DNA of 58,999 nt from Flavobacteriia bacterium (GCA_947455515.1 CANGOF010000004.1:1-58999), one strand, 5' to 3'. Positions 43,440-54,585 are shown, counted from the stretch's first letter. Numbers and translations are program-made. The notes: a model not told the origin generated them from the letters alone.

Positions 43440-43778
43440 TTTTTTAATGTATTATACTTCAACTTTTATAGATTATGACTTTCATAATCCTTCAAACTTC
43501 TTTCGTATCTAGAATTAAATTTCGTTTGATTATTCAAATATATAAGGCTACTAATACCAATAAAAATGTGTACTTCCGATAAATTAACTTTGTGTTAGAT
43601 TATGCCACTTTGGTAGTTTATTACCACTAAAAAAGGCGTTAATTTTGTCCGTAACAATACATATTAAGTAGATAAAACAGCATCTACTAATACTTTTTAA
43701 GTATGGTAATTGTATCACCGATTGTAAATTGTTATAAAACATAACAATATACGTTTGACATAAAATAAAACTCACGAG
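43440..43778. other. Divergent spacer between the minus-strand trio and a small plus-strand gene
   Basis: AT-rich, 339 bases. A minus-strand frame at 43584-43775 is open for 63 codons but has unnatural composition for this genome and no partner, so it is not called. The promoters of both flanking genes presumably lie here; no TAnnTTTG box was assigned with confidence. Confidence 0.4.
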
Positions 43779-43967
43779 ATGAAAAGAGTAGTAATATATC
43801 CAAAAGATATAATGGTTGTAACCGGTAAAAGCGAACGTTATTCACGAACTTTAATAAAGAGAATGAAAATGCATTTCAAAAAAGAAGAACATCAATGTAT
43901 TTCAATTTCCGAACTATGTTTGTATCTGGGATTAGAAGAAGAAAAAATCACAGATATAATAAAGTAA
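43779..43967 (+). CDS. Small putative DNA-binding protein
   Basis: This 62-residue basic protein (MKRVVIYPKDIMVVTGKSER, then YSRTLIKRMKMHF) has a helix-turn-helix-like start (IYPKDIMVVTGKSERYSRTL) and a second short helix-rich part, SISELCLYLGLEEEKITDII. Such small proteins accompany mobile DNA in Bacteroidota. It is divergent from the minus-strand trio, so it may regulate it. Confidence 0.6.
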   Translation: MKRVVIYPKDIMVVTGKSERYSRTLIKRMKMHFKKEEHQCISISELCLYLGLEEEKITDIIK

Positions 43968-44658
43968 TTTAATCAATTAAATTTAGCTGAATTTGATTGG
44001 AAATAGTAGATTGATTAGTTAAATTTACAACTGAAATTAGTTCTTTTAATTGCTACTAAATAACACTAAAAATTAGGACGACAATCGCGCCGACAATTTT
44101 AGATTAAAACATAAACCATACACAAACAATCGGTTGAGCTTTTAACCAGTGTCCCAGCGGGATCACTAAGGGAAGCAAAAGCTTCCCTTTTTTTTTATGC
44201 AATAACCCTCAAAATACACATTTTTAGGATAATGACTATAGGTTGGTTACTATGCATAAATTTGGCATAATCTAAAAAAATCAAAATTTCTTACACCTCT
44301 AAATTTTTATCTAAAGGCTTTTATTTTTACATCGAAAGATTGTGGGTATATGTTAGTACTTGTATTGTTAGGGGTTAGTCTTTTTTGGTCAAATGGAGGG
44401 TTTGACTCCCTGTTTTCATGTTAACTTTCATATTAGCTAACTTGTGGAATTTTAAGCAATATTTTGTTGCAAAAAAATTTATTAGGGGAAAACTGTAGCT
44501 ATTAGAAAAATATTTTACCAAAAATGACCGATTGAATTACGATGCTTTAGTATTTTTAGTAGCATTTTTTGCATCGAGGTGAGTTAATATTTGAAGTAAT
44601 TAAACACGAATAGGATAAAAAGAAAATATACACACCAAATTATAGGTGAAATTACGTT
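43968..44658. other. Spacer at the right edge of the accessory island
   Basis: About 690 bases without a gene. It holds an imperfect dyad AGTGTCCCAGCGGGATCACT (about 44150-44169) directly before a strong terminator, then AT-rich sequence. No tRNA is seen. The dyad and the change from accessory to core genes make this a candidate boundary of the island. Confidence 0.45.
44170..44192 (+). terminator. Intrinsic terminator GGGAAGC-AAAA-GCTTCCC-T(n)
   Basis: A perfect 7-bp stem (44170-44176 with 44181-44187), a 4-base loop and a run of T directly after. It reads on the plus strand, after the small putative DNA-binding gene. Confidence 0.85.
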
Positions 44659-45375
44659 TTATCTCAATGTAAGTATATCCTCAACACCTAATAATCGTTC
44701 GACGGTAAAACCTTCTGCATACTTCACTCCTATTGGTCTTCCAAATTCTGCCATTCTACTGGATAGAAAATCTAAAAAATCTTGACCAGAAATTGGAGTT
44801 TGAGGCCCTTCCTGTTCTGGATTAAAAAATTGTGTTTTATACGCTAAGACTGACTGCATTTTTGTCGCATGAAATTCTGTTACATCCACTACAAAATCAG
44901 GAATAATATAACGATCTTGAATGTAATGATATACTGATTTAGTTCTGTATGCTTCTTGTTTTATACCATTATACGTTGTTTCCACTTTAACTAAACCAGC
45001 TAGAAAACAAGCTTCAGAAACCAACTTACTTCCTTTTGCATGGTCTGGATGACGATCATCGATTGCATTCGCAAGAACCACTTCTGGTTTCAATAAGCGA
45101 ATTTGTTCTACAATTTTCAGTAAATTTTCTTTGGTATTAGAAAGAAAACCATCTTCCATTTTTAAATTGTGACGGTAACTTACTCCTAAAATTTCAGCAG
45201 CGTTTTTCGCTTCCTCATAACGTGTTTCTATCGTTCCACGAGAACCCATTTCCCCCTGTGTGAGATCTACAATACCAACACTTTTACCTTGTGCAATATG
45301 TTTTAAAATGGTTCCCGATGCAGATAATTCTACATCATCAGGATGTGCTCCGAAAGCTAGTATGTCGAGTTTCAT
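44659..45375 (-). CDS. bshB1: Bacillithiol biosynthesis deacetylase BshB1
   Basis: This 238-residue PIG-L/LmbE-type zinc deacetylase has ILAFGAHPDDVELSASGT near the N-terminus, with zinc ligands in AHPDD and later DRHPDHAKGS (about 110), and the BshB1-typical DLTQGEMGSRGTIETRYEEA. It removes the acetyl group from GlcNAc-malate in bacillithiol synthesis, in the cytoplasm. Its start overlaps the stop of ccsBA by one base, so the two may be co-transcribed. Confidence 0.94.
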   Translation of the reverse strand: MKLDILAFGAHPDDVELSASGTILKHIAQGKSVGIVDLTQGEMGSRGTIETRYEEAKNAAEILGVSYRHNLKMEDGFLSNTKENLLKIVEQIRLLKPEVVLANAIDDRHPDHAKGSKLVSEACFLAGLVKVETTYNGIKQEAYRTKSVYHYIQDRYIIPDFVVDVTEFHATKMQSVLAYKTQFFNPEQEGPQTPISGQDFLDFLSSRMAEFGRPIGVKYAEGFTVERLLGVEDILTLR

Positions 45376-48300
45376 TATTCTACAATTAATACTTTTGAAT
45401 ATTTACGATTTCTCCACCAAGAAACAAACGAAAACAAAGCAAAGCATCCAACGGTATAAAATATCCAATCTGGAACTTCTGCTAATCCTTCTCCTTGCGC
45501 ATACGAGTGTAATCCAACTAAATAGAAGTTTACTCCAAAGAAGGTGAAGATAATCGCACCATAACTCCAAAAACTAACTAAGTTGAACGTGAATTTACTT
45601 GCTAATCCTGGAATGTATCGTAAGTGTAATAAAATTGCATATACTAAAACGGAAACCAAAGCCCAAGTCTCTTTTGGATCCCATCCCCAATACCTACCCC
45701 ACGACTCATTCGCCCAAATACCTCCTAAGAATGTACCAATGGTCAACATGAATAAACCGATGGTTATTGTCAATTCAGAAATTGCAGTTATCTCATTGAT
45801 TTGCTTCGAAATTCGTTGACCATTTTTAGAATTCCTAAAAATATACATTACCTGATTTAAGAAACCTAAAATTGCTCCTAATCCTAAGAAACCATAACTA
45901 CCAGTAATAATCGCTACATGTATCATTAACCAATACGATTTTAAAACTGGTTGCAATGGAGTAATCTCTGGATCCATTAAATTTAACTCTGTCACAAATA
46001 AAATAAAGAATGAAAGTACTGCGGTTCCAGCTAATACAGCACCATTTTTACGTGAGAATACAAAACCTGCGATCATTGATACCCAAGAAATAAAAACCAC
46101 TGCTTCATAACCATTACTCCAAGGTGCATGACCAGATATGTACCAACGCATTCCTATACCAATTCCATGATAAAGAAAGATAACTGCTATCAACACAATA
46201 AATGGTAAAGAAATTTTTCGAATGTTTTTTTCTGAATTTTCGGTAGGGTTAATAAATACACGAACAAAATATATTATCAAAAGAATCAATCCCAATGTAA
46301 AATAGCTATACATCGTATTCTTAAAAATATTCATTTTATTGTAACTTACCTCCATTTTCACCAGTGATTCGGAAGGAACTATCTTTTTAGAAGTTGAACG
46401 TTGAAATTGCTTTAAAGAATTTAATTTATCCAATGCCAAACCAAATGAATTGTTTTTTGAACCATCATTAACAGCAACGAAATATTGCATTGCAAATTTG
46501 GAAGAAGCTGAATCTTTTTTCATCAAGCTCAAATCTAACGGAACATACCATGCATTATTCAGGTCATTTTTTAACGGAAGAATTTTCATATACTCCCACT
46601 GGAAAATAGATCCAACTACTTGAAATCGTTCTACCAATTTGATGATTTTCTTATCAAATTCAGAACGTTTTGACTCCATTTTTTGGTGGGCTTCATTGTA
46701 TTTCTCCATCCATTTGAAGTTTCCTTCTGGATCAATCAATCCTTCGTAGCTCGCCAATTTATCTAATTTCAAAGGCTCTCTCAATACAGAAGGTACAGAA
46801 ATGATTTTCTCTTTAATCCAATGTGATGGGTACATATGCATACTAAACATAGTTTGCACTGCATTATACTTCTCAAATTTGTTTTTTCCATAAATCTTTC
46901 GCAATAAATTATCACACAAAGTGTGAACAGGAACTATTCTTCCATCGTAATCTTGTACTAACAAAGTTGCTAATTCCTCGCTATGTTCTTCGGACATAAT
47001 GTAAAAAACATCTTTTGGAGCTTCTTGCTTATGATCGTGACCTGCATGTGCGTCTTGGGAAAAAGAAAGATTGCCAAAACCAAGAGTCATTAATACCAAA
47101 ACTATGGACAAGTTTCTCGCTTTCGATTTATTTATTTTACCTAACAATTCTTTGAATCTTCCAATTGGTGCAAATAAAGACATAACCATTCCTATCATCA
47201 TTAATAAATAGCCAAAATACGTGATGTTTGTTCCCCAAAAATCGTGGTTAACACTCAAACGTGTACCTTTTTCATCTTGATCATAACTCGATTGAAAAAA
47301 ACGATATCCATCGTAATCCATCACGTGATTCATGAAAATTGTATGGTCTTTAGAATACCGGTTTGCTGTATCAATTACTGTCACATCACTTTCAAATGAA
47401 GAAGCAACTTGTGAACCTGGATAGCGAGCTAAACGGAAGTCTTTACATCCAACCGAAAAAGGTAAATAAATTTTGGAGGAGCCATATTCCATTTCATAGG
47501 TTAAACCTTCAAAATTAAATACAGTATGTTCAGGGATTTGTCCAATTCCACCAACTAATTCCACAATTTTAGATTTAGATCCGTCTGTAACCTTAACAGT
47601 TAATATGTCCACACCTACATCTTTTCTACCTGAAGACATCTTTACCATTTTCGCATGGGGAACTTCCCGTTTGAAAACGAATTGTTGTCCAGCAACCACA
47701 TACAATGTAGTTGGTAAAAATGGAACTAAACTATCCGTAGGGATTTTAGTAAAAGCATCTTCTGGAGGATTTTGTCCTGATTGACGGTACTTCATCATAC
47801 TGGCCATAGGTAAATAGCTAACTGGTAATTTTGATTGAATCATTAATTTACCCTTCTGCTTTATTATGTCTATTCCTGGCATTGAATTCTTTTTCTCAAA
47901 CGATAGTGCATTATCCCCTACCATTACAAAGCTATTTGGAGCTAAATAATTAGATTTCATACCATCTGTAATGATCTCTAATACACCTGTTTTAATTGTA
48001 TCGTTTATCAATAATGAGTCAATTTGTTTCTTTTTAAAATCAACATATTCAATACTAACAGGGGATTTATGATTTGGGAAATCGATCTCAATCTCAAAAT
48101 CATTACTTGTTTCTTCCGACAAAAAAGTCTTACGATTAACTTCGTATTGCTTCACGCGATCATTTATTCTAAACCATAAGTGTGGATCAGATGCATAAAT
48201 AAAATCGCTTGTTTTTCCTTCACGAATTGTCATCAATCCTTCAAATCCAAAAAAACGAGTTACCCCTGCTCCTATCAATATCACAATAAAGGAAATGTGA

Positions 48301-48542
48301 AAAGTTAGCATTGCCATTTTTTCACGTTCAAACATTTTATAACGGAAAATATTTGCTATTAAATTGAAAGCTAAATAAACTAATAACACCTCAAACCATC
48401 GTGCATTGTAAACTAATATTTTTGCTGTTTGAATATCGTATTTTGACTCTAATATAGTAGCCCAACCAATGGCAACTAAAAACACTAACATTGCAAGTGC
48501 CATTAATCGCATGGAAAAAATGGAGTTTATAAGTTTTTTCAT
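45375..48542 (-). CDS. ccsBA: CcsBA cytochrome c biogenesis fusion (ResB-CcsA)
   Basis: This 1055-residue protein has an N-terminal ResB/CcsB-like half with membrane helices (AMLVFLVAIGWATILESKYD) and a large periplasmic region. The C-terminal CcsA half has many helices and the haem-binding tryptophan-rich motif WGRYWGWDPKETWALVSVLV, with nearby His. It exports haem and joins it to apocytochrome c outside the membrane. The fused form is usual in Bacteroidota and epsilon-proteobacteria. Confidence 0.93.
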   Translation of the reverse strand: MKKLINSIFSMRLMALAMLVFLVAIGWATILESKYDIQTAKILVYNARWFEVLLVYLAFNLIANIFRYKMFEREKMAMLTFHISFIVILIGAGVTRFFGFEGLMTIREGKTSDFIYASDPHLWFRINDRVKQYEVNRKTFLSEETSNDFEIEIDFPNHKSPVSIEYVDFKKKQIDSLLINDTIKTGVLEIITDGMKSNYLAPNSFVMVGDNALSFEKKNSMPGIDIIKQKGKLMIQSKLPVSYLPMASMMKYRQSGQNPPEDAFTKIPTDSLVPFLPTTLYVVAGQQFVFKREVPHAKMVKMSSGRKDVGVDILTVKVTDGSKSKIVELVGGIGQIPEHTVFNFEGLTYEMEYGSSKIYLPFSVGCKDFRLARYPGSQVASSFESDVTVIDTANRYSKDHTIFMNHVMDYDGYRFFQSSYDQDEKGTRLSVNHDFWGTNITYFGYLLMMIGMVMSLFAPIGRFKELLGKINKSKARNLSIVLVLMTLGFGNLSFSQDAHAGHDHKQEAPKDVFYIMSEEHSEELATLLVQDYDGRIVPVHTLCDNLLRKIYGKNKFEKYNAVQTMFSMHMYPSHWIKEKIISVPSVLREPLKLDKLASYEGLIDPEGNFKWMEKYNEAHQKMESKRSEFDKKIIKLVERFQVVGSIFQWEYMKILPLKNDLNNAWYVPLDLSLMKKDSASSKFAMQYFVAVNDGSKNNSFGLALDKLNSLKQFQRSTSKKIVPSESLVKMEVSYNKMNIFKNTMYSYFTLGLILLIIYFVRVFINPTENSEKNIRKISLPFIVLIAVIFLYHGIGIGMRWYISGHAPWSNGYEAVVFISWVSMIAGFVFSRKNGAVLAGTAVLSFFILFVTELNLMDPEITPLQPVLKSYWLMIHVAIITGSYGFLGLGAILGFLNQVMYIFRNSKNGQRISKQINEITAISELTITIGLFMLTIGTFLGGIWANESWGRYWGWDPKETWALVSVLVYAILLHLRYIPGLASKFTFNLVSFWSYGAIIFTFFGVNFYLVGLHSYAQGEGLAEVPDWIFYTVGCFALFSFVSWWRNRKYSKVLIVE

Positions 48543-48649
48543 AGTAAAAATTCCAATTAAAATTGTGAAACAAAAATACTCACTAATTCTTGCAAAGGCA
48601 CTGAAATATGGGGGTAATTGTTAAAAAAATGATAGTAAGAGTTTTATAT

Positions 48650-51598
48650 TTATTCAATGACGAATGTTTTAATTTGTACATCCATATTATTAATCACTTT
48701 TACCAAATACAATCCTTTAGCCCATGAAATAGTAGAAACCATTTGATTTTCATTGCCTATTTTATCGGAAAATAGTTTTAATCCTGAATAATTATAAATT
48801 TCAAAATGATTGTTTTCTGAATTTTCAGTTTTTATGATAATGTAATCTCTTGCAGGATTAGGGTATATTTCAATATTTTCAATAGATATATCTTCAACGT
48901 TTAGATAATTTTTTGATTTAACCTTAACAAAAATGGAATCAACAGACCTACATCCTTCCACTGTAGAAATACTAAATTTGAGGAATTTGCTTTTTTTAGG
49001 TAAAGATTTAAATTGATAATGGTTTAATTGAATCGTTTCAAATACATCCTCACTTTCAACTTTTAAAGAGTCATCATCTGAACCAATAGTAATGGTTACA
49101 TCGTTGGAACTCTCTATTAATTGTTTAATTAATGCGCCATTTTCAAAATTAATCAGTATTACAGGAATAATAATCTCATTAATATGGTCAATTCCTGTAA
49201 AAGAAGAAAAGAAATTTGGGTTATTTGGTACACTATCGACAATAATTACGCCAGTTGCTCCCGCAATTTGAGCGTTGTATGCTTTATTTGAAAATAGACA
49301 AGAACCTCTGTTAATTAAAGCCGTTTTATTTTTAAAAGAATCTTCTGGAAATGAATTACATCCATTATATTGATTATTCACATCTTTCTCCATTTTTATT
49401 GGATCTTTATAACATCCATTAGTGACAATTAAACCAAAATTTCCAACACTAAAATTTATTTTTTTGAATTGATTATTTACGGAATTGATATATTTTTTTG
49501 TACTTATATTGGGTTCAATATTTATTAACACGCTGTCCTCGTTCATACTGGCAACAGTGTCAGGAAGGTTTATAATTCTTGGCTTTTCTACACGAACATA
49601 TATGGTATCGCTAAGAGTTAATGAATTATATTTTGCATGTAAAATATAGGATTGATCTTCGGTAATTTTAAACGTTGGATTTAAAATAGTAGGATTAGAT
49701 AACCCTTTACTTGGTGTCCATGTATATTGGATATTCAAATTAGATTCATTACAAATTTCAGGTGTTAATGAATTCATCAAACCACATTGTGCAATTAATG
49801 TATCTGGTAGATTAATTGCATAACTATCCACTGAAACATATTGTTTCTTAACCATTTTCATTTCATCACCATTACTATTTTTAATGGTTAATTCAACGTC
49901 GTATTTTCCAATATTCGTATAACTAACAATAGGATTTTGTTCGTTTGAAGTACTTGGATTACCTCCTGGAAAATTCCAATTCCATGAAATTGGACTTCCA
50001 ATGGATTTATCAGTAAATTGAATAGAAGAATTAGAACAAACGTGTTTATTTTTCAAGTCAAAATCTGCAGCTAAAGAATCTGTAATTCCAATTGTAAAAG
50101 TTATTGTATTTTTAGCTTCTGTTACATTATAAATATCTATGTGTATTAATGAATCGTTGGAAAGATAGGGTTTACAATCAGTATTGATATTCATTTGAGT
50201 CCTACCAGATTCTTTAGAGAAAGTGGCATTATTAAGTTGGCCATTCGTTTTAGAATCACCAAATGGTCGATACGCAAATATGCCATCAGGAGGTCCACCA
50301 AAATTTCCATTAATTGAAGAATTATACCTATAAATCAATAAACCAGAATTTGGCAAATTACTTTCGAACACTCCTGTTTTTTTTCTATATTCAAATATTA
50401 TATACTCCGTTGTATTAGGTATATGATAGTAATAAGAATTATTCTTAGTAGATGATACAGGATTAAGCGTATATACTCCACTTTTATTTATTTCATTCAT
50501 ATCTACGTTCCACCCTCCAAACATATACCTCGACATTGAATTCATATATTGAGGAGTCGTTGTAGTATTTGCCATTATATCCCAAACACCTATAGGTTCT
50601 ATACCATCTTGACTTGCATGATACAAATCTGGCGCTCCAAGTGTGTGAAAAAATTCATGACAAAGTACACCAACATCGGTATGATTTTCAATTAAAAAAT
50701 TATAATCTTTAAATGTATAACTTCCTATTTTAATACCGTTGGAATCAAACCATCTATGTGGCCATAATAAACTACTCCATCCTTCTGGATTTCCTTGAAT
50801 AACAAAAGAAACATTATCAATGAAACCATTGTTATCCATATCTAAATTTAAATTCTCTGGTATACTATCTTTAATTGCGAGTAAAGCATTTTTTAGTAAT
50901 TGAAGCTCCCTAACAGATCGTTCTTCTGGTTGATAACCAATTGGATTTGAAATGGAGTCGTAAGGTGAATAATATTCTCGAGTATATTCATCTTGGTAAT
51001 ATAATAAATTTGCATTTTCATTATTCTTTGGATAAAATGTTGATTTAATAGTAAAATCGTTATGAGAAACCTCCTTGTAATAGGAATAAACAGAAGAGGA
51101 ATTAATTGTTGAATCATTGTAAAGTGTATTGAAAAAAGATAATGTTTTTTCAAACTTCTGATTGTCGTTAAATTTAATAAAAACAACAATATTATTTATC
51201 AAACCTTTTCCTATACCAGGTCGTTTTTTTTGATTCCTATTTAATGTCAAATACATTTCAGAATTTACATAGATATCGTGTATTTTCTCTTTCGAAATAT
51301 TTAACCAAGGAGTTAAGCCAACTAACTTGGGATTATGAATGTTAGGGAAAAATGAAGTTGGTAATAAAATGTCATTTTGCAAGGTTGCATACACCCAATA
51401 TCCTGTTTTTTTATTTTTTACTATTGTATACCCATCGACATCATGATTCCAACTATAATATTCATCTCCAGTTGCAAAACAATGTAATGTTTCACCATTT
51501 GGTTGCTTCAAAGTTTGAGGAATATTTTTTAAATATGCAGCTTTACTTGATGAAATAAAAACGGAAATAAAAAACAATAAAACGAATATCTTCTTCAT
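48650..51598 (-). CDS. Secreted M6-type metalloprotease with PKD, PA and T9SS domains
   Basis: This 982-residue protein has a signal peptide (MKKIFVLLFFISVFISSSKA), a propeptide-like start (CFATGDEYYSWNHDVDGYTI), and an immune-inhibitor-A/M6 catalytic domain with the zinc motif CHEFFHTLGAPDLYH near residue 315. A PKD domain (WNWNFPGGNPSTSNEQNP, about 540) and a PA-like insert (NRGSCLFSNKAYNAQIAGAT, about 760) follow. The C-terminal type IX sorting domain (IEIYPNPARDYIIIKT...GLYLVKV) covers about 75 residues. It is exported through the outer membrane, then probably surface-attached or released. It starts 11 bases after the yfhO-like gene on the same strand. Confidence 0.93.
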   Translation of the reverse strand: MKKIFVLLFFISVFISSSKAAYLKNIPQTLKQPNGETLHCFATGDEYYSWNHDVDGYTIVKNKKTGYWVYATLQNDILLPTSFFPNIHNPKLVGLTPWLNISKEKIHDIYVNSEMYLTLNRNQKKRPGIGKGLINNIVVFIKFNDNQKFEKTLSFFNTLYNDSTINSSSVYSYYKEVSHNDFTIKSTFYPKNNENANLLYYQDEYTREYYSPYDSISNPIGYQPEERSVRELQLLKNALLAIKDSIPENLNLDMDNNGFIDNVSFVIQGNPEGWSSLLWPHRWFDSNGIKIGSYTFKDYNFLIENHTDVGVLCHEFFHTLGAPDLYHASQDGIEPIGVWDIMANTTTTPQYMNSMSRYMFGGWNVDMNEINKSGVYTLNPVSSTKNNSYYYHIPNTTEYIIFEYRKKTGVFESNLPNSGLLIYRYNSSINGNFGGPPDGIFAYRPFGDSKTNGQLNNATFSKESGRTQMNINTDCKPYLSNDSLIHIDIYNVTEAKNTITFTIGITDSLAADFDLKNKHVCSNSSIQFTDKSIGSPISWNWNFPGGNPSTSNEQNPIVSYTNIGKYDVELTIKNSNGDEMKMVKKQYVSVDSYAINLPDTLIAQCGLMNSLTPEICNESNLNIQYTWTPSKGLSNPTILNPTFKITEDQSYILHAKYNSLTLSDTIYVRVEKPRIINLPDTVASMNEDSVLINIEPNISTKKYINSVNNQFKKINFSVGNFGLIVTNGCYKDPIKMEKDVNNQYNGCNSFPEDSFKNKTALINRGSCLFSNKAYNAQIAGATGVIIVDSVPNNPNFFSSFTGIDHINEIIIPVILINFENGALIKQLIESSNDVTITIGSDDDSLKVESEDVFETIQLNHYQFKSLPKKSKFLKFSISTVEGCRSVDSIFVKVKSKNYLNVEDISIENIEIYPNPARDYIIIKTENSENNHFEIYNYSGLKLFSDKIGNENQMVSTISWAKGLYLVKVINNMDVQIKTFVIE

Positions 51599-51609
51599 AC
51601 GTATACTTT

Positions 51610-54585
51610 TTACAATTTATCGGTAATTATTCCCTTTTTTTTCTTTATATCCACAACGATTAATCCAATTAGTCCTAACAAAATAATAATAGATGAAGTC
51701 GCAGCTAAAGTTCCTGCTGTATGATATGCTGGTAAATCAAAAGTAAATACAATCGTATGTTTTCCTTTTGGTAATTTCAAACCACGCAAAAAGTAATCCA
51801 CTTTTGCAATCGGCATTTCTTTACCATCTACAGTTGCTTTCCAACCATCTGCATAATACATTTCAGAAAAAACAGCTAATTGATTCGAAGTAGAATTAGA
51901 AGAATACACTAGTTTGTTTGGTGCATAACTTACCATGGAAATGGTTCCTTCTGCAGTGAATTTTTGTTGATTCACTTTGGAAAACTCACTCGTTAACATC
52001 ACTGCTTCCTCACGTGGAGTAAATTCTTCCGTATTTTTTATCTTCACTAATTTCAAGAAGGAACGTGCTGTATCCATTGCTAATGTTTGCATAGGAACTA
52101 AATTTGTTTTCCCATTCAAATCCATCACAAACATCGCTTCCATTCCTTCCACAATACCTGCAGACATAGGAACCACCATTGTATCTCCTTTCAATACATA
52201 TTGTAATTTATCCGAAGTGAAAACTTTTGCTGCTTTAACCACTTTTCCATTTACGATTAATGCACCTTCCGTTTGATTTTCTAATTGAAATACAGAACCT
52301 AACGCACGAATTTCATCATTCGGAGTTTGGTATTTTGTTACTTTTTTAACAAACCAAGCATTCCCTAAAGCAGTTGGATTAGGTTGAGCTTCCGTTCCAT
52401 TTTGAATAAAATACTTCACATTCATCATGTCAAAAATCTTGTAATTTGAATTTGCAATTTGGAAATCAAATACATTTTGAATGCTTCGTAATTTTGCTCC
52501 ATGGTATCCTCCTAAAGCTTTATGGAAATAAGAGGAAGTTGCACTATTAAATCCACCTGACATATCAAAAACACGGTAATTTGTATTTCTGTTTAAGGCT
52601 GAAAATTTACATGCGTCTATTAAATTTCTTTGCGCCGCGCCTGTTAAATCTAAATCCAATGCTTTTTGTCTTCCTTCACTTTCTGCTTGTGCAATTTTGC
52701 TTTTTAAACTTGGTTGGATAGCTAATTCATTTTCCATGATTTTATAATCCGCATTGGTAGTTGCAGTTGCATACAATGTATTGCCTTTTTCCGTCCAATA
52801 TTTATAACCATTTCCTTGTTCTTGGCTTCCTAAATAATTATTAGCTACAGGAATTAAATCCATTGCTACTAAAACTACCATTCCAATTATTACGTATTCG
52901 GTATTAACCTCTGTGTAAAACAAAACAGCTAATAAGGCAATTGCTAAAAACAAAAACAACATCGAACGATTCATACTACTATCAAAGATGGAAGCCCTCA
53001 CGGTTTTCATAGCATCAAAACTTTTTTGGTATGGAACAACTTGTTGTTGAACAAATTGATCAACTTGTTGTGGATTTGTAACGTCTAACTGGTATTGCGC
53101 CATTAAATCCGCAGGATTCATTCCTGTTATTTGTTGACGTATACTAGACGCTACATTGTCTAATTGTGCTTTATCGCCAGCAGATTGGTAGTTATCCCCT
53201 AATCCAACTATTTTAACCAAGAACAAAAAGGCAAATGCAATAGCAGAAGTAATTAAAAACGCTTTCTTTTTGTTTTTTAACACTTCACGCTCTTTTACTA
53301 ATAGATCTAAAAACAATACTCCAATAATAGGAACACATAATTCAACCATCACTAATATAATAGTAACCGCTCTAAATTTGTTATACCCTGGAACATGGTC
53401 TAAGAAGAAATCGGTAAGTCCCATAAAATTTTTACCCCAAGATAACATTAAGGTCAAAATAGTCACTGCTAACAATGCCCATTTCACTGGGTTTTTCAAG
53501 AATACAATTCCTAAAAATGCTAAGAAAATAACGATTATACCTATATATACAGGTCCAGATGTCATCGGTTGATCACCCCAATACACAGGTAGATTCATAA
53601 CACCTTTCATATCTTCAGCCGATAAATCCATGTTTTCCACATCCTCAGCAAATGGACTTTCTCCAAGCGCTACGGATCCACCACCTTTCACATAGGGAGA
53701 AATCAAAGTGAAGGATTCACCTACACCATAACTCCATTGTGTGATATAATCTTTATCTAATCCTGTTGTTGAATTTTCAGAATTGGACACACCGTTAGGA
53801 GTAATCGTCACATCATTTCCACCACGAATGGTATGTTTTGCGTAATCATTTGTAAGGTAAATATTCCCAAAATTTGTCAAGAATGCTAATAAATACGCAA
53901 CGATCAATCCACCCGTTGTCAAGAAAAAAGTTTTATAAGCTTTTTTACGAATCGCATCAATAAACAAAACAACTCCGATACAAATCAATAAAATTCCTAA
54001 ATAATATGTCACCTGCAAGTGATTCATAGATAATTCAAAAATCATGAAAATAGCGGAAAGTAAAATCCCCCATCGTATATTTCGCTGGTATGCCATAATA
54101 AATGCTCCCACCACAGGTGCCATAAATGCTACAGCGAGTGCTTTCGTATTGTGACCAGCTTGTATGATAATGATATCGTAACTTGAAAACCCAAAAGCAA
54201 TTGCTCCCAATAGTCCAACCCAAGGATTAATGCTTAAACAAATCATCAAAATATAGAAACCAATCATATATAACAACACAATTCCTGCAGGTGCTGCAAA
54301 TAAATTATTAAAACCAACGATTATTTCTTTAAAATAATTTCCCTGATACAATAATGAAATTTGCACACTTGGCATACCTCCAAACATGGAATTCGTCCAA
54401 AGCGTTTCCTCTCCAGTTCGTTCTCTAAAATCTTGTATTTCATGAGAAGCCCCTCCGAATTGTTCAATATCATGTTGTTTCAAACCATAGCCTTCAAATT
54501 GTAATTTGAAATAAACCATCGTAACAATGAACATGATTGCAATCGCTGCAAAATGTTTCCAATTGGTTTTAAAAAATGTATTCAT
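51610..54585 (-). CDS. YfhO-family integral membrane protein
   Basis: This 991-residue protein has about a dozen membrane helices in the N-terminal half (IAIMFIVTMVYFKLQFEGYG first) with the GGASHEIQDFRERTGEETLW loop typical of YfhO proteins in Bacteroidota. A long extracytoplasmic part follows, and a final helix near the C-terminus (TSSIIILLGLIGLIVVDIKK). YfhO proteins are GT-C-like glycosyltransferase relatives that decorate cell-envelope polymers; the substrate here is unknown. Confidence 0.9.
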   Translation of the reverse strand: MNTFFKTNWKHFAAIAIMFIVTMVYFKLQFEGYGLKQHDIEQFGGASHEIQDFRERTGEETLWTNSMFGGMPSVQISLLYQGNYFKEIIVGFNNLFAAPAGIVLLYMIGFYILMICLSINPWVGLLGAIAFGFSSYDIIIIQAGHNTKALAVAFMAPVVGAFIMAYQRNIRWGILLSAIFMIFELSMNHLQVTYYLGILLICIGVVLFIDAIRKKAYKTFFLTTGGLIVAYLLAFLTNFGNIYLTNDYAKHTIRGGNDVTITPNGVSNSENSTTGLDKDYITQWSYGVGESFTLISPYVKGGGSVALGESPFAEDVENMDLSAEDMKGVMNLPVYWGDQPMTSGPVYIGIIVIFLAFLGIVFLKNPVKWALLAVTILTLMLSWGKNFMGLTDFFLDHVPGYNKFRAVTIILVMVELCVPIIGVLFLDLLVKEREVLKNKKKAFLITSAIAFAFLFLVKIVGLGDNYQSAGDKAQLDNVASSIRQQITGMNPADLMAQYQLDVTNPQQVDQFVQQQVVPYQKSFDAMKTVRASIFDSSMNRSMLFLFLAIALLAVLFYTEVNTEYVIIGMVVLVAMDLIPVANNYLGSQEQGNGYKYWTEKGNTLYATATTNADYKIMENELAIQPSLKSKIAQAESEGRQKALDLDLTGAAQRNLIDACKFSALNRNTNYRVFDMSGGFNSATSSYFHKALGGYHGAKLRSIQNVFDFQIANSNYKIFDMMNVKYFIQNGTEAQPNPTALGNAWFVKKVTKYQTPNDEIRALGSVFQLENQTEGALIVNGKVVKAAKVFTSDKLQYVLKGDTMVVPMSAGIVEGMEAMFVMDLNGKTNLVPMQTLAMDTARSFLKLVKIKNTEEFTPREEAVMLTSEFSKVNQQKFTAEGTISMVSYAPNKLVYSSNSTSNQLAVFSEMYYADGWKATVDGKEMPIAKVDYFLRGLKLPKGKHTIVFTFDLPAYHTAGTLAATSSIIILLGLIGLIVVDIKKKKGIITDKL

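Noticed and set aside
43584-43775. Minus-strand 63-codon frame in the divergent spacer
   Set aside because: No recognisable features and unusual composition; it lies where promoters of two divergent genes are expected.
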